Origin: Nematostella vectensis | Lineage: Eukaryota; Cnidaria; Anthozoa; Actiniaria; Edwardsiidae | Assembly: GCF_932526225.1 (NCBI RefSeq) | Contig: NC_064041.1 | Location: forward strand, 2,616,699 to 2,680,698 | Reading direction: 5' to 3' | DNA length: 64,000 nt | Part shown: piece after piece, positions 1 through 11,100 of the stretch | How positions within the stretch are numbered: the stretch's first letter is position 1 | Layout: every line of letters begins with the position of its first letter | Notes under the pieces: generated by a model | Seen by the model: the letters and a program-made list of their open reading frames with translations, nothing else | Told to the model about the DNA's origin: nothing | Database searches by the model: none | Made by a program: the position numbers and the translations under genes

Positions 1-480
1 AAACATTCTATTCCTCAAAACAAAATCTTATTCTTATTCGTTTTTCGTTTCCTCTGCCAAGATATTATTTCTCGGGTTACCAAAAACTGGTATTCGACTC
101 AAATTTTTGTCTTTAATAAGACTTCTTTCATTATTGACTACTGTGACTCTGTGTGGGGGTGTTGCGGACAGGTCAACAGCACCTCTGTTGAGGCTCTACA
201 AAGGCGCGCTGCTCGCATTGTAGTGACAATGCTATGGACATCCTGAAATGGCCCACATTGATGGACAGGCGTGATGCGCATATTTTAAATATAGTTAAGA
301 AATGTTTGAAGGGGCACTGCCCTCAGTATTTCAATAATTATTTTTGTTATAATAGAAATATCTGCACGCGCACTACCTGCCAAAGCAATAAGCTTCATTT
401 GCTTGCAGTAAGGACTGAAATAGCGATACGATCTTTTTACTATACGGTTGATATGTTTTTTATAATTCTTTATACTTAAA
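1..480 (+). pseudogene. LINE reverse-transcriptase C-terminal fragment
   Basis: The plus strand reads IDYCDSVWGCC, then STSVEALQRRAARIV (about 118-228), then after a frame change WPTLMDRRDAHILNIVKKCL (from about 234) and RTEIAIRSFYY. This order (DYCD.VWG, LQ.RAAR, RR...KCL.G, RT..A.RSF) is the usual C-terminal end of a CR1/jockey-like non-LTR reverse transcriptase, after the palm domain. The reading frame shifts near 230 and stops at 477-479, so this is a dead 5'-truncated copy continuing off the left edge of the window. The family assignment is from motif memory; the exact clade is uncertain. Confidence 0.7.
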
Positions 481-1525
481 CATATGCATATATATGTTGA
501 TAACGACCATGACCTGGACTGTAACAGTGATAATGTTGTTTACAATATGTACGACAAATAAGTTCCGGGTATGCATTAATAACCATAAAAGAAGAATAGT
601 TACCCACAAGAAAAGATCAGTGGCTGAGAGGCCTCATGCTAATTAAGGCTTGACTATGGGCTTATACGCGGAACACAATTATTTTCTTGAATATCTCTTG
701 AAGTATACATGATATGGCAATAAAGCTTTGCGTAGTCGTAGATCGTGGTACAACAGTTGAAACAGTTGTTGCCGTGGGAACGCGTTTAATTGCATAAATT
801 TGAATTTTAATTAGCTAGAATCATTCAAGTAAAAATTGGGAACATTTAGGCAAAACAATTTGGAAATCTTAAGGCATGTATTTGTAAATTGATATTACAC
901 AGATATGAAATAGCCTTTGCACTTGGTCCAGCTATTAAGTTTAGCAAAATATAGAATTTTATGTTCCACGCTAACCGTTTTCATGGTTACGGGATCGATG
1001 GACCAGATGCAAAGTCTATTTATTATTGGGCTTTTGACTATGCATAAGTATATAAGCTTAGAACACCAAATTACACTTTATAAGTTTTCCCCATTTTCGT
1101 TTAAAGTTTTTAGCTAATAAGTATGTAAATATATGCACATTTGCTGCTTCCATGGCAACAGACTGTGCAGATCATCTTTTTCTCCTATGGTTATTCACCA
1201 TGCCAAATTTAGTTGTTGTAGGTTATCGCAGTCTTGTATTTTGGAAAATGCTTGGATATCCGACTATGAGCGTGCACATTCGGCCTGCTCAGACACAATG
1301 ATATCTCACATGATGATATTGAAATAAAGTTTAAAAACAAATTTCAATAGTGTTTCGTGGTATTAACACTTCAAAGGAACGATATCCGTCATGTCATGTT
1401 GGAAATTAAAAAAGTATTTTAAAATTCTGATACAGCGCGCGCTACTTTTAAACTTGCAAAAGTGATGGAAGGGTTCACTGCGGTGAGGATTGTACCACGC
1501 ATCCTCCGTGACGTGGATCCCAAGC
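481..1525. other. AT-rich non-coding stretch
   Basis: I see no exon with credible splice sites and no recognisable protein motif. Short ORFs here lack coding character. Confidence 0.6.
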
Positions 1526-2018
<493 letters not shown>

Positions 2019-2731
2019 CTTTGAAATAAGATTTTCAGTGCGTGCGCGAGCGTTTGCAACAGTTTTTTGCAGCGCGCGCAGGTAGTGAAAGCTTTAGCTT
2101 CAAAAACGTAAACTTGACTTAATCTTTGCTGAATCTTCGTTTTTACAAAATATGGGAAATACCATAACCCGAAAAGGCTGAGATCAATTTAAAGTCAATT
2201 TTGGGGAACTTGAAACGCTTATTTTCTTTTTGTTTCTTTTACTTCAGGGAAGCTTTTGAATGACGAATTCCGTGTTATGTATATGCGCGCGCTCAACGCC
2301 ACTAGCGTAGCAACGTCGTAACTGAGCAACACTAATGTCAGTAAACCCTTAATGAGAACGACTTTTTTTTATAACCAAACCCGTCGTACCGGGCGCGGGC
2401 GCAGTTAATCTAGACATGTTTCTAGACAGGGTCTTTTTATGCGCGCACATTACATTTCCCGGAAATAACGGCGTTATTTTGTATTTGTTATTGTTAGAAC
2501 GCGCACTTATCTTTATCACGTGTAACTACAGTTGCTTGCCTCAGTCACCCTGAGGAAGGCAGGTACACAGCCGAAATATAGGCGAAATATTAGTTAAATT
2601 GTATCGAGAACCTTGTTTTGACAACACAAAAAGATGCTTGTGATTTATCTTTATCTACAATATAGTATATAATATTTTTATCTTTTAGATCATAGTGTTA
2701 AATGTTTATATATTTCAGCATATTTGTATTA
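2019..2731. other. non-coding stretch with a hammerhead-like core
   Basis: No coding exon is seen. At 2550-2576 the plus strand carries CTGAGGA, a short GGC/GCC stem and GAAA, resembling the conserved core of hammerhead ribozymes or of the conserved 3' hairpin of some retroelements. See findings. Confidence 0.45.
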
Positions 2732-3187
2732 ACTCTACTCTACTCTACTCTACTCTACTCTACTCTACTCTACTCTACTCTACTCTACTCTACTCTACTC
2801 TACTCTACTCTACTCTACTCTACTCTACTCTACTCTACTCTACTCTACTCTACTCTACTCTACTCTACTCTACTCTACTCTACTCTACTCTACTCTACTC
2901 TACTCTACTCTACTCTACTCTACTCTACTCTACTCTACTCTACTCTACTCTACTCTACTCTACTCTACTCTACTCTACTCCACTCCACTCCACTCCACTC
3001 CACTCTACTCTACTCTACTCTACTCTACTCTACTCTACTCTACTCTACTCTACTCTACTCTACTCTACTCTACTCTACTCTACTCTACTCTACTCTACTC
3101 TACTCTACTCTACTCTACTCTACTCTACTCTACTCTACTCTACTCTACTCTACTCTACTCTACTCTACTCTACTCTACTCTACTCTA
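2732..3187. repeat. (TACTC)n microsatellite with a CACTC block
   Basis: About 91 pentanucleotide units. Near 2981-3004 five units read CACTC instead of TACTC, a clustered T-to-C variant block inside an otherwise uniform array. Open frames through it (STLLY repeats) are artefacts. Confidence 0.97.
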
Positions 3188-3203
3188 TTCTTCAAGGCAG
3201 ACT

Positions 3204-3262
3204 CTGAAGAAGTCTTATTAAAGACGAAAATTTGGCAGAGTCGAATACCAGTTTTTAATGCA
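3204..3262 (+). repeat. dispersed repeat end with CTGAAGA...GAAA hairpin
   Basis: The segment has CTGAAGA, a perfect 5-bp stem (GTCTT/AAGAC) with a four-base loop, GAAA, then GAGTCGAATACCAGTTTTT. Related copies occur inverted at about 75-130 and, without the hairpin, at about 25658-25705. It looks like the conserved end of a retroelement family. A hammerhead assignment is possible but stems I and III are not visible. Confidence 0.5.
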
Positions 3263-3414
3263 TTTTATTTATTCTTTTGTTTCTTGGGACTAGAAATTTT
3301 AAAAGAAACGTAACGGTGCTAAAATCCGCCATCAAATGTTTCATCAAATATATTGGCCAGCACCATTTAACAGTGAATGGTCTACCCACCCACCCCATCC
3401 CACTGGTATCATAC

Positions 3415-3592
3415 CTGCGGCTGCCCCGGCTTTCATCCCTGCTCTCTCTCCTGCATAAGCGCCCGCGAGCGCACCCTTCTCAGCGGCTTCCTTCTGACCC
3501 AGAGTGGCACCCGCATGCGCACCTGCCTTAGCGGCAACCTTCACTAACATCAGGGGCTCCGGGGCGGGCGCTGCGGACACAATCACGCTCTT
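3415..3592 (-). CDS. orphan exon, Ala/Gly-rich protein
   Basis: On the minus strand an acceptor (ATCTTAG before 3592) opens a 178-bp frame, KSVIVSAAPAPEPLMLVKVA..., ending at a donor GCAG|GTATGA. It encodes about 59 residues of Ala/Gly repeats with regular Lys/Glu (KAGAHAG, EKGALAGAYAG). Entry is phase 0 and exit phase 1. GC content is far above the surroundings, which favours real coding. No neighbouring exon that would splice to it could be identified, so the gene's other exons may lie outside the window or be too short to see. It could also be a coincidental GC-rich ORF. Confidence 0.4.
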
Positions 3593-5296
3593 CTAAGATA
3601 CTGTTAAAGCAGCAGCGTCATGGTACAGCGCTTGTCTGGAGTCAGTATTTATTGTAGGCTTTTAATTGTCTACAAACAGTTGAACTTTAAGCTGTCATTA
3701 CCTTGTTAATATAATATGCAATATTTTATTGAAAACTATGTTTGTTGGAAGTTTTTGGTCATTTCCTTTGAATTTAAGTCTCCCACGTGTACCAAACTAG
3801 GGTCATAAGTCAAAATTAGAATTTGACTGAAATTAATTTTGTCCGGGCCGGAGAGCTATTACCATGACACTGCCCCTTTAAAGTCGCATTGTCACCAGTA
3901 TACTTTCGGCCGATTACGTAACATTCTCCGGTCCTCTAGAAGAAAACTGGTGACAATGCAGCAACGTTTACTAGACTAGGGTGAGTACTATGGAATGCCG
4001 GCAAATCAGATACGCCCCTCTTCTGACTAGCAGATGGCCGCGCAAGTAAAATACTCGAGTGAACAGACTGGAAAAAACGCTTTTTATATCGATATAAAAT
4101 TGAAATATTCCTATTTACTTTAATCACAATTCACCATTCTAGATTCAAACGAGTACATAGTAATTTATCTAGGCTATTTCATTAACAAGTTCCTCTTGTT
4201 GACAAAACTGAAAAGAACAAATTCATCGTCCTTCGTCTTTCCATTCAGGGTTGAAAGCAACACTTCCAATTCGTAGTTCTGCTTTTTATGCCTTAAGTTC
4301 ACATTAGGACTTGCTTAGAAGATTGAAATTTGTTTCAATCAATGAAGTTTGTTAATGGTAAAAAAATGGCGCTTACGCTGCTTTTGAATTCCCTTTCAAT
4401 TCATTGTCTAGTCGCATAGTTAAGTATCATGTCTCTATACCGACGGAGCTCCGCGCGCGGCGTTTTAGCTCCGCTAAGAAAAAGATTTATTTCGGACTAC
4501 CGGAACGTTAGGTTTTTTTTAGGACCCCAACCCAGAATGACCAACTTACCGGGAGCATAGGGCTGAGTGTCTTGTTCGGTTAAAGCCTCGTATACACACA
4601 GTATCGCTAAAAGGATACTGTACTTACTAGGTAGGGTTGAAATTCGCTTTCCGTTTCTGAACATGTTTTATCTTTTAACAAATGATACGTGATACATGAG
4701 CTATCTCAAGAGGTCACAAGCACCGACTGTGTGACGTCACAGTACATGACTGACATTCATGACCATGAATATTTTAATAAAGTAAATCGATCGAATGTTT
4801 GTTGTTCCTTTACACAAATGACACACGCATCCAAAACAAATAATAAAATATTGTTCTCTCTTGGTTTTAAATACGATTTCGTTAGCGCGCCCCGCTCAAA
4901 TTGGAACTGAGGCTTCAAAAACAGGGCGTCAAAAAAAGCTTCCATCGTTGCCGATATCACGCAACCGGCTGTTGCTCCTCTTCGAGAATCGACGGTGTCC
5001 ACCTTACGTTTACATTTAAGACGCGTTGCTGGTTCATTCTTAGAACATGCCGTACTCATCTCATGCGCCAACATTTGATTTCATATACAACATTATGACT
5101 TCTTGTCACTCTGCACCAGTCTGCATCCTTGGTTCGCAAGGTGTACTCGTTGAATTTCCAGATGGCAACAAAGGTATATAGGGTTTACGGGGGAGGGGAG
5201 GTGAAGTGATAGGTCATCGAATCTGCCGATCCGCTCATCTTTTTTATATCAAGTTTTGCTTTAATCCGAATCCGCCACGGATTCGGATTAGAAAAG
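3593..5296. other. non-coding stretch
   Basis: No convincing exon. A minus-strand ORF at 4757-5074 lacks recognisable motifs and suitable splice sites. Confidence 0.5.
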
Positions 5297-5600
5297 TCAA
5301 GGATTGACAAAATCGCCAATTGCCAAAGAAGCTTTTGTGATGCAATTCACAGGTTCTGATATCAAGAAAGAGCCGTAATTGCGCTTTCCTGCCGCGTGCG
5401 GTGATATCATTGCTGGCTGCATTTCGAAACTAACGCTATCAAGGTAAGTAAACGCATCTACTCCATCAAGTGGTTTACCATCTGATGTTGGATTGATATT
5501 CATCGTTTTTCCGGTGATATTCAAGCTAGTTTTTTTGTTTCTGACTTTTCTTGCAGATGGAGACGATGGGGTTGCAGAATAGGTTGTTCATCGGCGTCAA
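5297..5600 (-). pseudogene. LINE reverse-transcriptase fragment
   Basis: The minus strand reads NITGKTMNINPTSDGK, then PLDGVDAFTYLDSVS. The sequence K-T-x-x-(M/V)-N...V-D-x-F-T-Y-L-(G/D)-S-x-(V/I)-S is the connection region just after the palm domain in many endonuclease/reverse-transcriptase LINEs. The frame ends soon after, and the next motifs (IGKAR, W) are missing, so this is a short dead remnant. Confidence 0.6.
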
Positions 5601-6963
5601 GACCTTCTAGCTGTAAGGTCAGAGTCGAGAACTTCGGCAACCATGAGAATTTATCGGGCTGGCGACGTGAAATTTACAACAGAAGAACTGGATTTGCATC
5701 GACGTAGCAGATAAGTGGTGTTCAGAATGGAATGGATTCGGATTCATACCTCCATAATCAAGAATAACTTCAGATTACCGACATTTCGCAAAGAAAAATC
5801 AATTGCTTTCGCCCTTATTCTGTATTTTTTGTGGATTTTGTTAGAGCTCTGCTCGAAATATTTTCATAATGCACCAGTCAATTGACAGACCAGACCCCCA
5901 GGGCATACCGGGGAGGTTACGCGGTCAGGTGGGGGTTTAACACCTGTTTTACACCTGTAATCAACGGAGGGTAGGGTAGGGTATTTAACAGAAGACCTCA
6001 ACAGGTCGGGAGAGGGGGCGGGTATTTAACACTGAACCGGAAGTTGCGTCTAATGGCTTATTTAAATACCATAATGGGCTTCCCCGGGTTTTTCCCGCCA
6101 TATTCAAATATGACCTTTCAAGAAAGATACTTGCAAATATAAATCTCTGATAGTATTGACCAAAAAAGCTTTCTATCGATGTCTGTTGAATTTTACATTT
6201 TGGGGGTAGCCGGTGGAGTACACCCGCTTTTTCACGCCGAAGTTTAGTTCACTGAAGATTGCAGCAGCTCAACGAAAGGTAAGCGAAGATATTCTAAACA
6301 ATTGAAGAATGGCTTTCGATAGTGGGACTTCACCGGAAAACACCGGGGTCATTTATCGGGCGTTTTAACAGCGTCACAGGCTCCTGTAACCGGGAAAGTA
6401 ACGAGCATTTAACACCACATAAATGTAAATTTTCCGGGGGTCGGGGTGCCGTGGTTTTAGAACGTTTTAACGATGTTACGCGCGCGTCCAAAATGCCACA
6501 GACTGCCGGGGTATAGCTGATCCAAAATGATGCGGACATAGGGGAATTTGACTCAAGCGCCAAAACTATGCAGAAGAAGCACCCGGGCAGCTTTTTGTAT
6601 ATCTTCGTCTGTAAACTCCACTTTTTACGCCATTTTAGATCAGCCGTGGCCCGCCAGTCTGTGGCATCAAATCAGCTGGGGCCGGTTGCACAAAGCCGGA
6701 ATAAGTTATCCACCGGCGCGATTGTACTAGCACTTTGTTTTTTGCTTTATTTGGCTTCGCGAGCATTTTTTTTTTTTACATTTTATCTCATAAAGCACTG
6801 CTAGCATTTTTTTCTTATTTTCGACTGATTATTTGTGTAATTTTGCGTTAAATAGCACAATCTGACTTCAAACACCTATTTCAATTAACGTTGTCGGTGC
6901 AAATTGCGAATGGCAAATGGTATAAGTTGTAACACAAATTGCGGCTTGTAAGTATAATTACCC
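5601..6963. other. non-coding, repeat-like stretch
   Basis: No exon seen. Around 6675-6720 the sequence GGGGCCGGTTGCACAAAG looks like the conserved head of an interspersed repeat, but I could not find a partner end. Confidence 0.4.
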
Positions 6964-7101
6964 CTTAGGCTAAGTTCAAACGTCTTATTATCCATGAGCC
7001 GTATTCAATTCAAATACATGCAAATGAATCGAGTCGATTGTTTTATCTTCATTTGCTTGTATTTGTATTGAATACGGCTCATGGATGATACTTAGCCTGA
7101 G
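6964..7101. mobile_element. palindromic foldback MITE
   Basis: Nearly the whole element is an inverted repeat. The arm at 6990-7028 pairs with 7048-7085 (ATCCATGAGCCGTATTCAAT and its complement), and the outer CTTAGGCTAAGT pairs with ACTTAGCCTGAG. The 19-bp centre is unpaired. It would form a long hairpin. No coding capacity; a non-autonomous DNA transposon is the best reading. Confidence 0.75.
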
Positions 7102-8160
7102 AGTAAAGAGTAAGTAAACTAATCGCACGTGTTATTCACATTTTTCTGCTTTTCAGTAAAATATGAGGAGTCCCTTTGTAATTTTGGATAGTAGCACTGA
7201 CATTTGGCAATTGACATTTGCGCTGACAACGTATTTTGAAATAGGTATATATATCGTCCAAAGCTATATTGCACTCAAGTTTGTCAAAGGAGCCGAGGGG
7301 GCTTGAGAATAGGTTTGGTAAGTCAGCGTTTTTTTTTTCAATAACCCGGTCCTTCACACTTGTTCCATGATGGCGAGGATTGGAATCAATAGAAAAAAAA
7401 AACATTGATCGTTAAATTTTGTTGTTAAAAAATTTTCCAAAAGAAACTTGTGACATTTCAGACTTTCGGGAGTCCATGAAATTGATTGCACACAAAACAA
7501 CTCCCCTAAATCCTGTACGTTTTACAATAATAAATACAAATCAATCAATTATCGAACAACTGTAGCGATCATCCTTAAAGATACTGATGCTATGAATGGT
7601 GATAACATTTAAGTAGTTGTTGGGAGTTCTGCAGCTCGTAAAAATGCAACGGAATTTAAAGGAAACGCGATTTTCATGAGCGTAAGGCTTATAATACAAA
7701 TTTATTTAATGAGTAAAGTCGTGGGAGAATCTGATCAAAACAAAATGTTAAATTTAAGCTTACTTTATGAAAAACACATTGACAGCTTAAAAAGGTCCGA
7801 TTAAGCATTCAGCTATTTGATAAGCATATTAATTATCACTTATTGTTGCATTTATGCAGGGCGGCTTCATAGCAATCAGCTTTGGTACTGGTGAGGAATT
7901 TGACAAGTGCCCACATTAACAGAGGGCGACGTCAGACCGGTACTATAATTCCACCTAATTATTATTTTAATATGTGACACGTTAGACTAAGTGAAAGACT
8001 GTGTAAACACTTGGCCCTTGACATCGCTTACAGATAGAACCGAGCACATGCCTGAGAAGATAATAAACAACGAGCCAACCAAGCTATAATAGACGGATAC
8101 AACGGCAAATAGCGGACAAAGTTCTAGTAATTGGTGAGAAAAACTTCTGCTACAGCTAGT
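7102..8160. other. upstream region of the MGC-start gene
   Basis: About 1 kb of AT-rich DNA between the palindromic element and the ATG at 8161. No exon is seen, so promoter and 5' UTR of the following gene probably lie here. Confidence 0.4.
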
Positions 8161-11100
8161 ATGGGCTGTGGGTCTTCTCATGGAAAGCAGCGTCAAGGTA
8201 GAGTTTTCAGATTTAATTAATCTAAATCAGGATTAGTTGGAGGAGTCTATCCATGGTTTTGGGTGTCGAAGTTCAAAAAAGTTAAAAAAAACTAAGCTGA
8301 AATGTCAACGCCGAAAGTCGTTGTAATTCTAAAGCGGTGTCGTAATTTGGTTGAAATTTATGTAATATAGTTATGTTTCAATATGAGCGTAGGAAAATTA
8401 AGGAATGAGCTTGAAGATTCGCGTTTCGTGATTGAATTTTAGGCATCGTGATTTCATTTGAGATGTGATGTGAGTTTGTTTGCGTAAGATTCATCCATGT
8501 CGTTAGCTATTCACTTTAGCTGTAATCATCACCTTTTTCAGTTCCTTTACTTAATTTCTTATCATATTTTGCGGTCACGAATAAACTTCATGCGCCGTTG
8601 TTTCTTTTTTGTTAAAAAGGTCGTCAAAATGTGGTTTTCCTTCCACACATGTTTTATATAAACTTCTTTTGAATTTTTACGCTGATTTAAAAGAATCGAG
8701 TCTCTTTTATTGCGAGAAAAACTAACGTAAGGTGCACGCTAGTATAATTCGACCTTAACTGAACTCATTCATCTGATTTGGACGAAAGCATGATAACTTC
8801 GGTTACATGTAGGTAATGTACTATCCTGTAGGCTTGAACTCTGTTTTGTGTCAATATTTTTGCTAGTGCTGGCTACAAAAAGGAACGTAACCTAGCTACA
8901 CATGTTGTCTTTTGGCTAATCGTAGGAATGTTTATTTGCTAACGAATTAACCATAGTTTACAATGTCTTTTGAACTGCAAACAAACGGATACCAAATACT
9001 TTTTTTTTCTGCGCAAATTTTAAAGTAATATTTAAGTATACTGGATAGCATACTTAGCTCACAACTTAAAGCTAACACATTAACTTCTTTATACTAGATT
9101 CCCCTGTCTTCTCTCTAAGATCTCATTACTAGATATACACGACTACAAAGTAATTTTAGATTTTCCGTGGTCAGACATGAGTCGTATAATAGTGCTTGCT
9201 TAAGGCACAATGTCTTGGACCCTCGGGGAATTTTCAGTAAAGTAAGCTGGTGTTATCGTCCTATCGTTTAGGGTAAAGAACTCTACCAACTGCTTTTCCA
9301 GGCGGAATTAATATAAATTTTCTGCTTTCCACTAGAGGGGGTTCAAAGATTCTGCTATCCCTAACAGGATTTTCAAAGATACTGCTATCCCTAAGAAGAG
9401 GTTCAAAGATTATGCTATTCCTTAGAAGAGGTTCAAAGATTCTGCTATCCCTTAGCGGGTCTCACACTAATAATGGCCCGTCCTTTCAAGTTTCGTGAAC
9501 CATTTTGAGTCACCTTATATGTGCGTCAGCTGAAGTAAAAATCGCAGCCTAAAACGCTTGAGTCTTAAGAGTTTTGCTGGGGGTGCTATTTTCATGTTTT
9601 GCTTCTCGTGAGGGACCACTTCAGGCGGCGTAAAAGCTTTAGTCGTATGATATGACAAATATGGTGATGGTGATGGATAATGATTATTACATGCGTTATT
9701 GTATTTATGACAAGCGAATGTCATTACAAATACAGCGGTGTTTTCTTGGGCGTAAAAACAGTGTTTCTGCCCCTTTGTTGTGAACATTGTTATATACAAA
9801 ATGCAAAATTGTGATAATGAAGATAATGGTGGTGGTTATGACAATAATGATGGTGATTTTGATGATAAGGATGATTATGATAAAAATGGCGATAGTGATA
9901 ATGAATACAATAAAAATGTTGATGATTATACTAACGGTGATGATAATTATGGCGACTGTAACTTGAAGAAGATATGATGATGGTTATGATGGTGGTGGTT
10001 GTTAAGAGGATGATGAAGATGATGGTTATGAGAATGATGATTGTGACTATAATTATTATTACTATCTAATCTAGAACGTTCCACGTCGCAAGTCACCATC
10101 GACGCCCAACAGCGAGTGGTCGCTAAGTACCGTCGCCAGAAGATCGCGCGGGAACGTGAACAGAACACGTACTTGCGTGCGGAGCAGGAGGTAGAGAAAG
10201 CGCTACAGAAAAAGCGCGACAGTCTGGGCGTCATGGACGAGAGAAGACCTTCCTATGTGCAGAGAATGTTGGAGGACTTGGCGGAGACACACGAGGATGG
10301 TAGGCAAGGGGGCAGAGTTGGGTTCGACTGGGGACTTGAGGGAGAGGGAAGGTGTAGTAATTTTAGATTTCCAAAGGAATATTGGAAGACTGAATAGGGC
10401 AGAAAGTATTCCTAGTCCTGATGAGATTAGGTAGAAGGGGGGACTCTTATATAGTTTGAGATATACTCTCTTTCTATTTTTGAGTCTTTCTGTAAGAACG
10501 GCCAGTCTGAGATTTCACCAAATTTTACTAAGACCATGACGCTTAGATACTCGATGTCGTTTTTATCAACTTTTATTGGAAGTGCGCACATATAATATGC
10601 GTATTTACAACGACAAAGATAGTAGAACAATCATCCTCGGGAACCCTGTGAAAATTCAATTGGGTCGCAACGCTAAGAGAGGTATACATACGCTAAGAGA
10701 GGCATACATACGCCAAGAGAGGTATACATACGCTAAGAGAGGTATACATACGCTAAGAGAGGTATACGTACGCTAAGAGAGGTATACATACATCATACTA
10801 CTAACATGTACCTTTCATGTTCATTGAGACATGACGGAAAAACCTGGAAAACGCGCAATTCCAGATAGAGAGACACAATTTCTTCAGTGGCTATAGGTTC
10901 CTTGTATTACGAACTGATTTTAAAAACACAAGTAACGTGAGGCCGAAGTGCACATAACCAGATTTTGGCTTTTTAAGATAATTTTCCTTGATCATCATTG
11001 CCCTGTGTATCAGCTCAGGGACGAAAAGTTCAAATTTCAATGACACTTTACAGAAAGTCGCATCAATTTAAAAAAAAGTAGCACTTTATATTTTGTTTGC

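Noticed and set aside
2695-3313. ORFs of STLLY repeats
   Set aside because: Translation of the TACTC microsatellite.
4757-5074. 105-residue minus-strand ORF
   Set aside because: No recognisable motif and no supporting exon structure.
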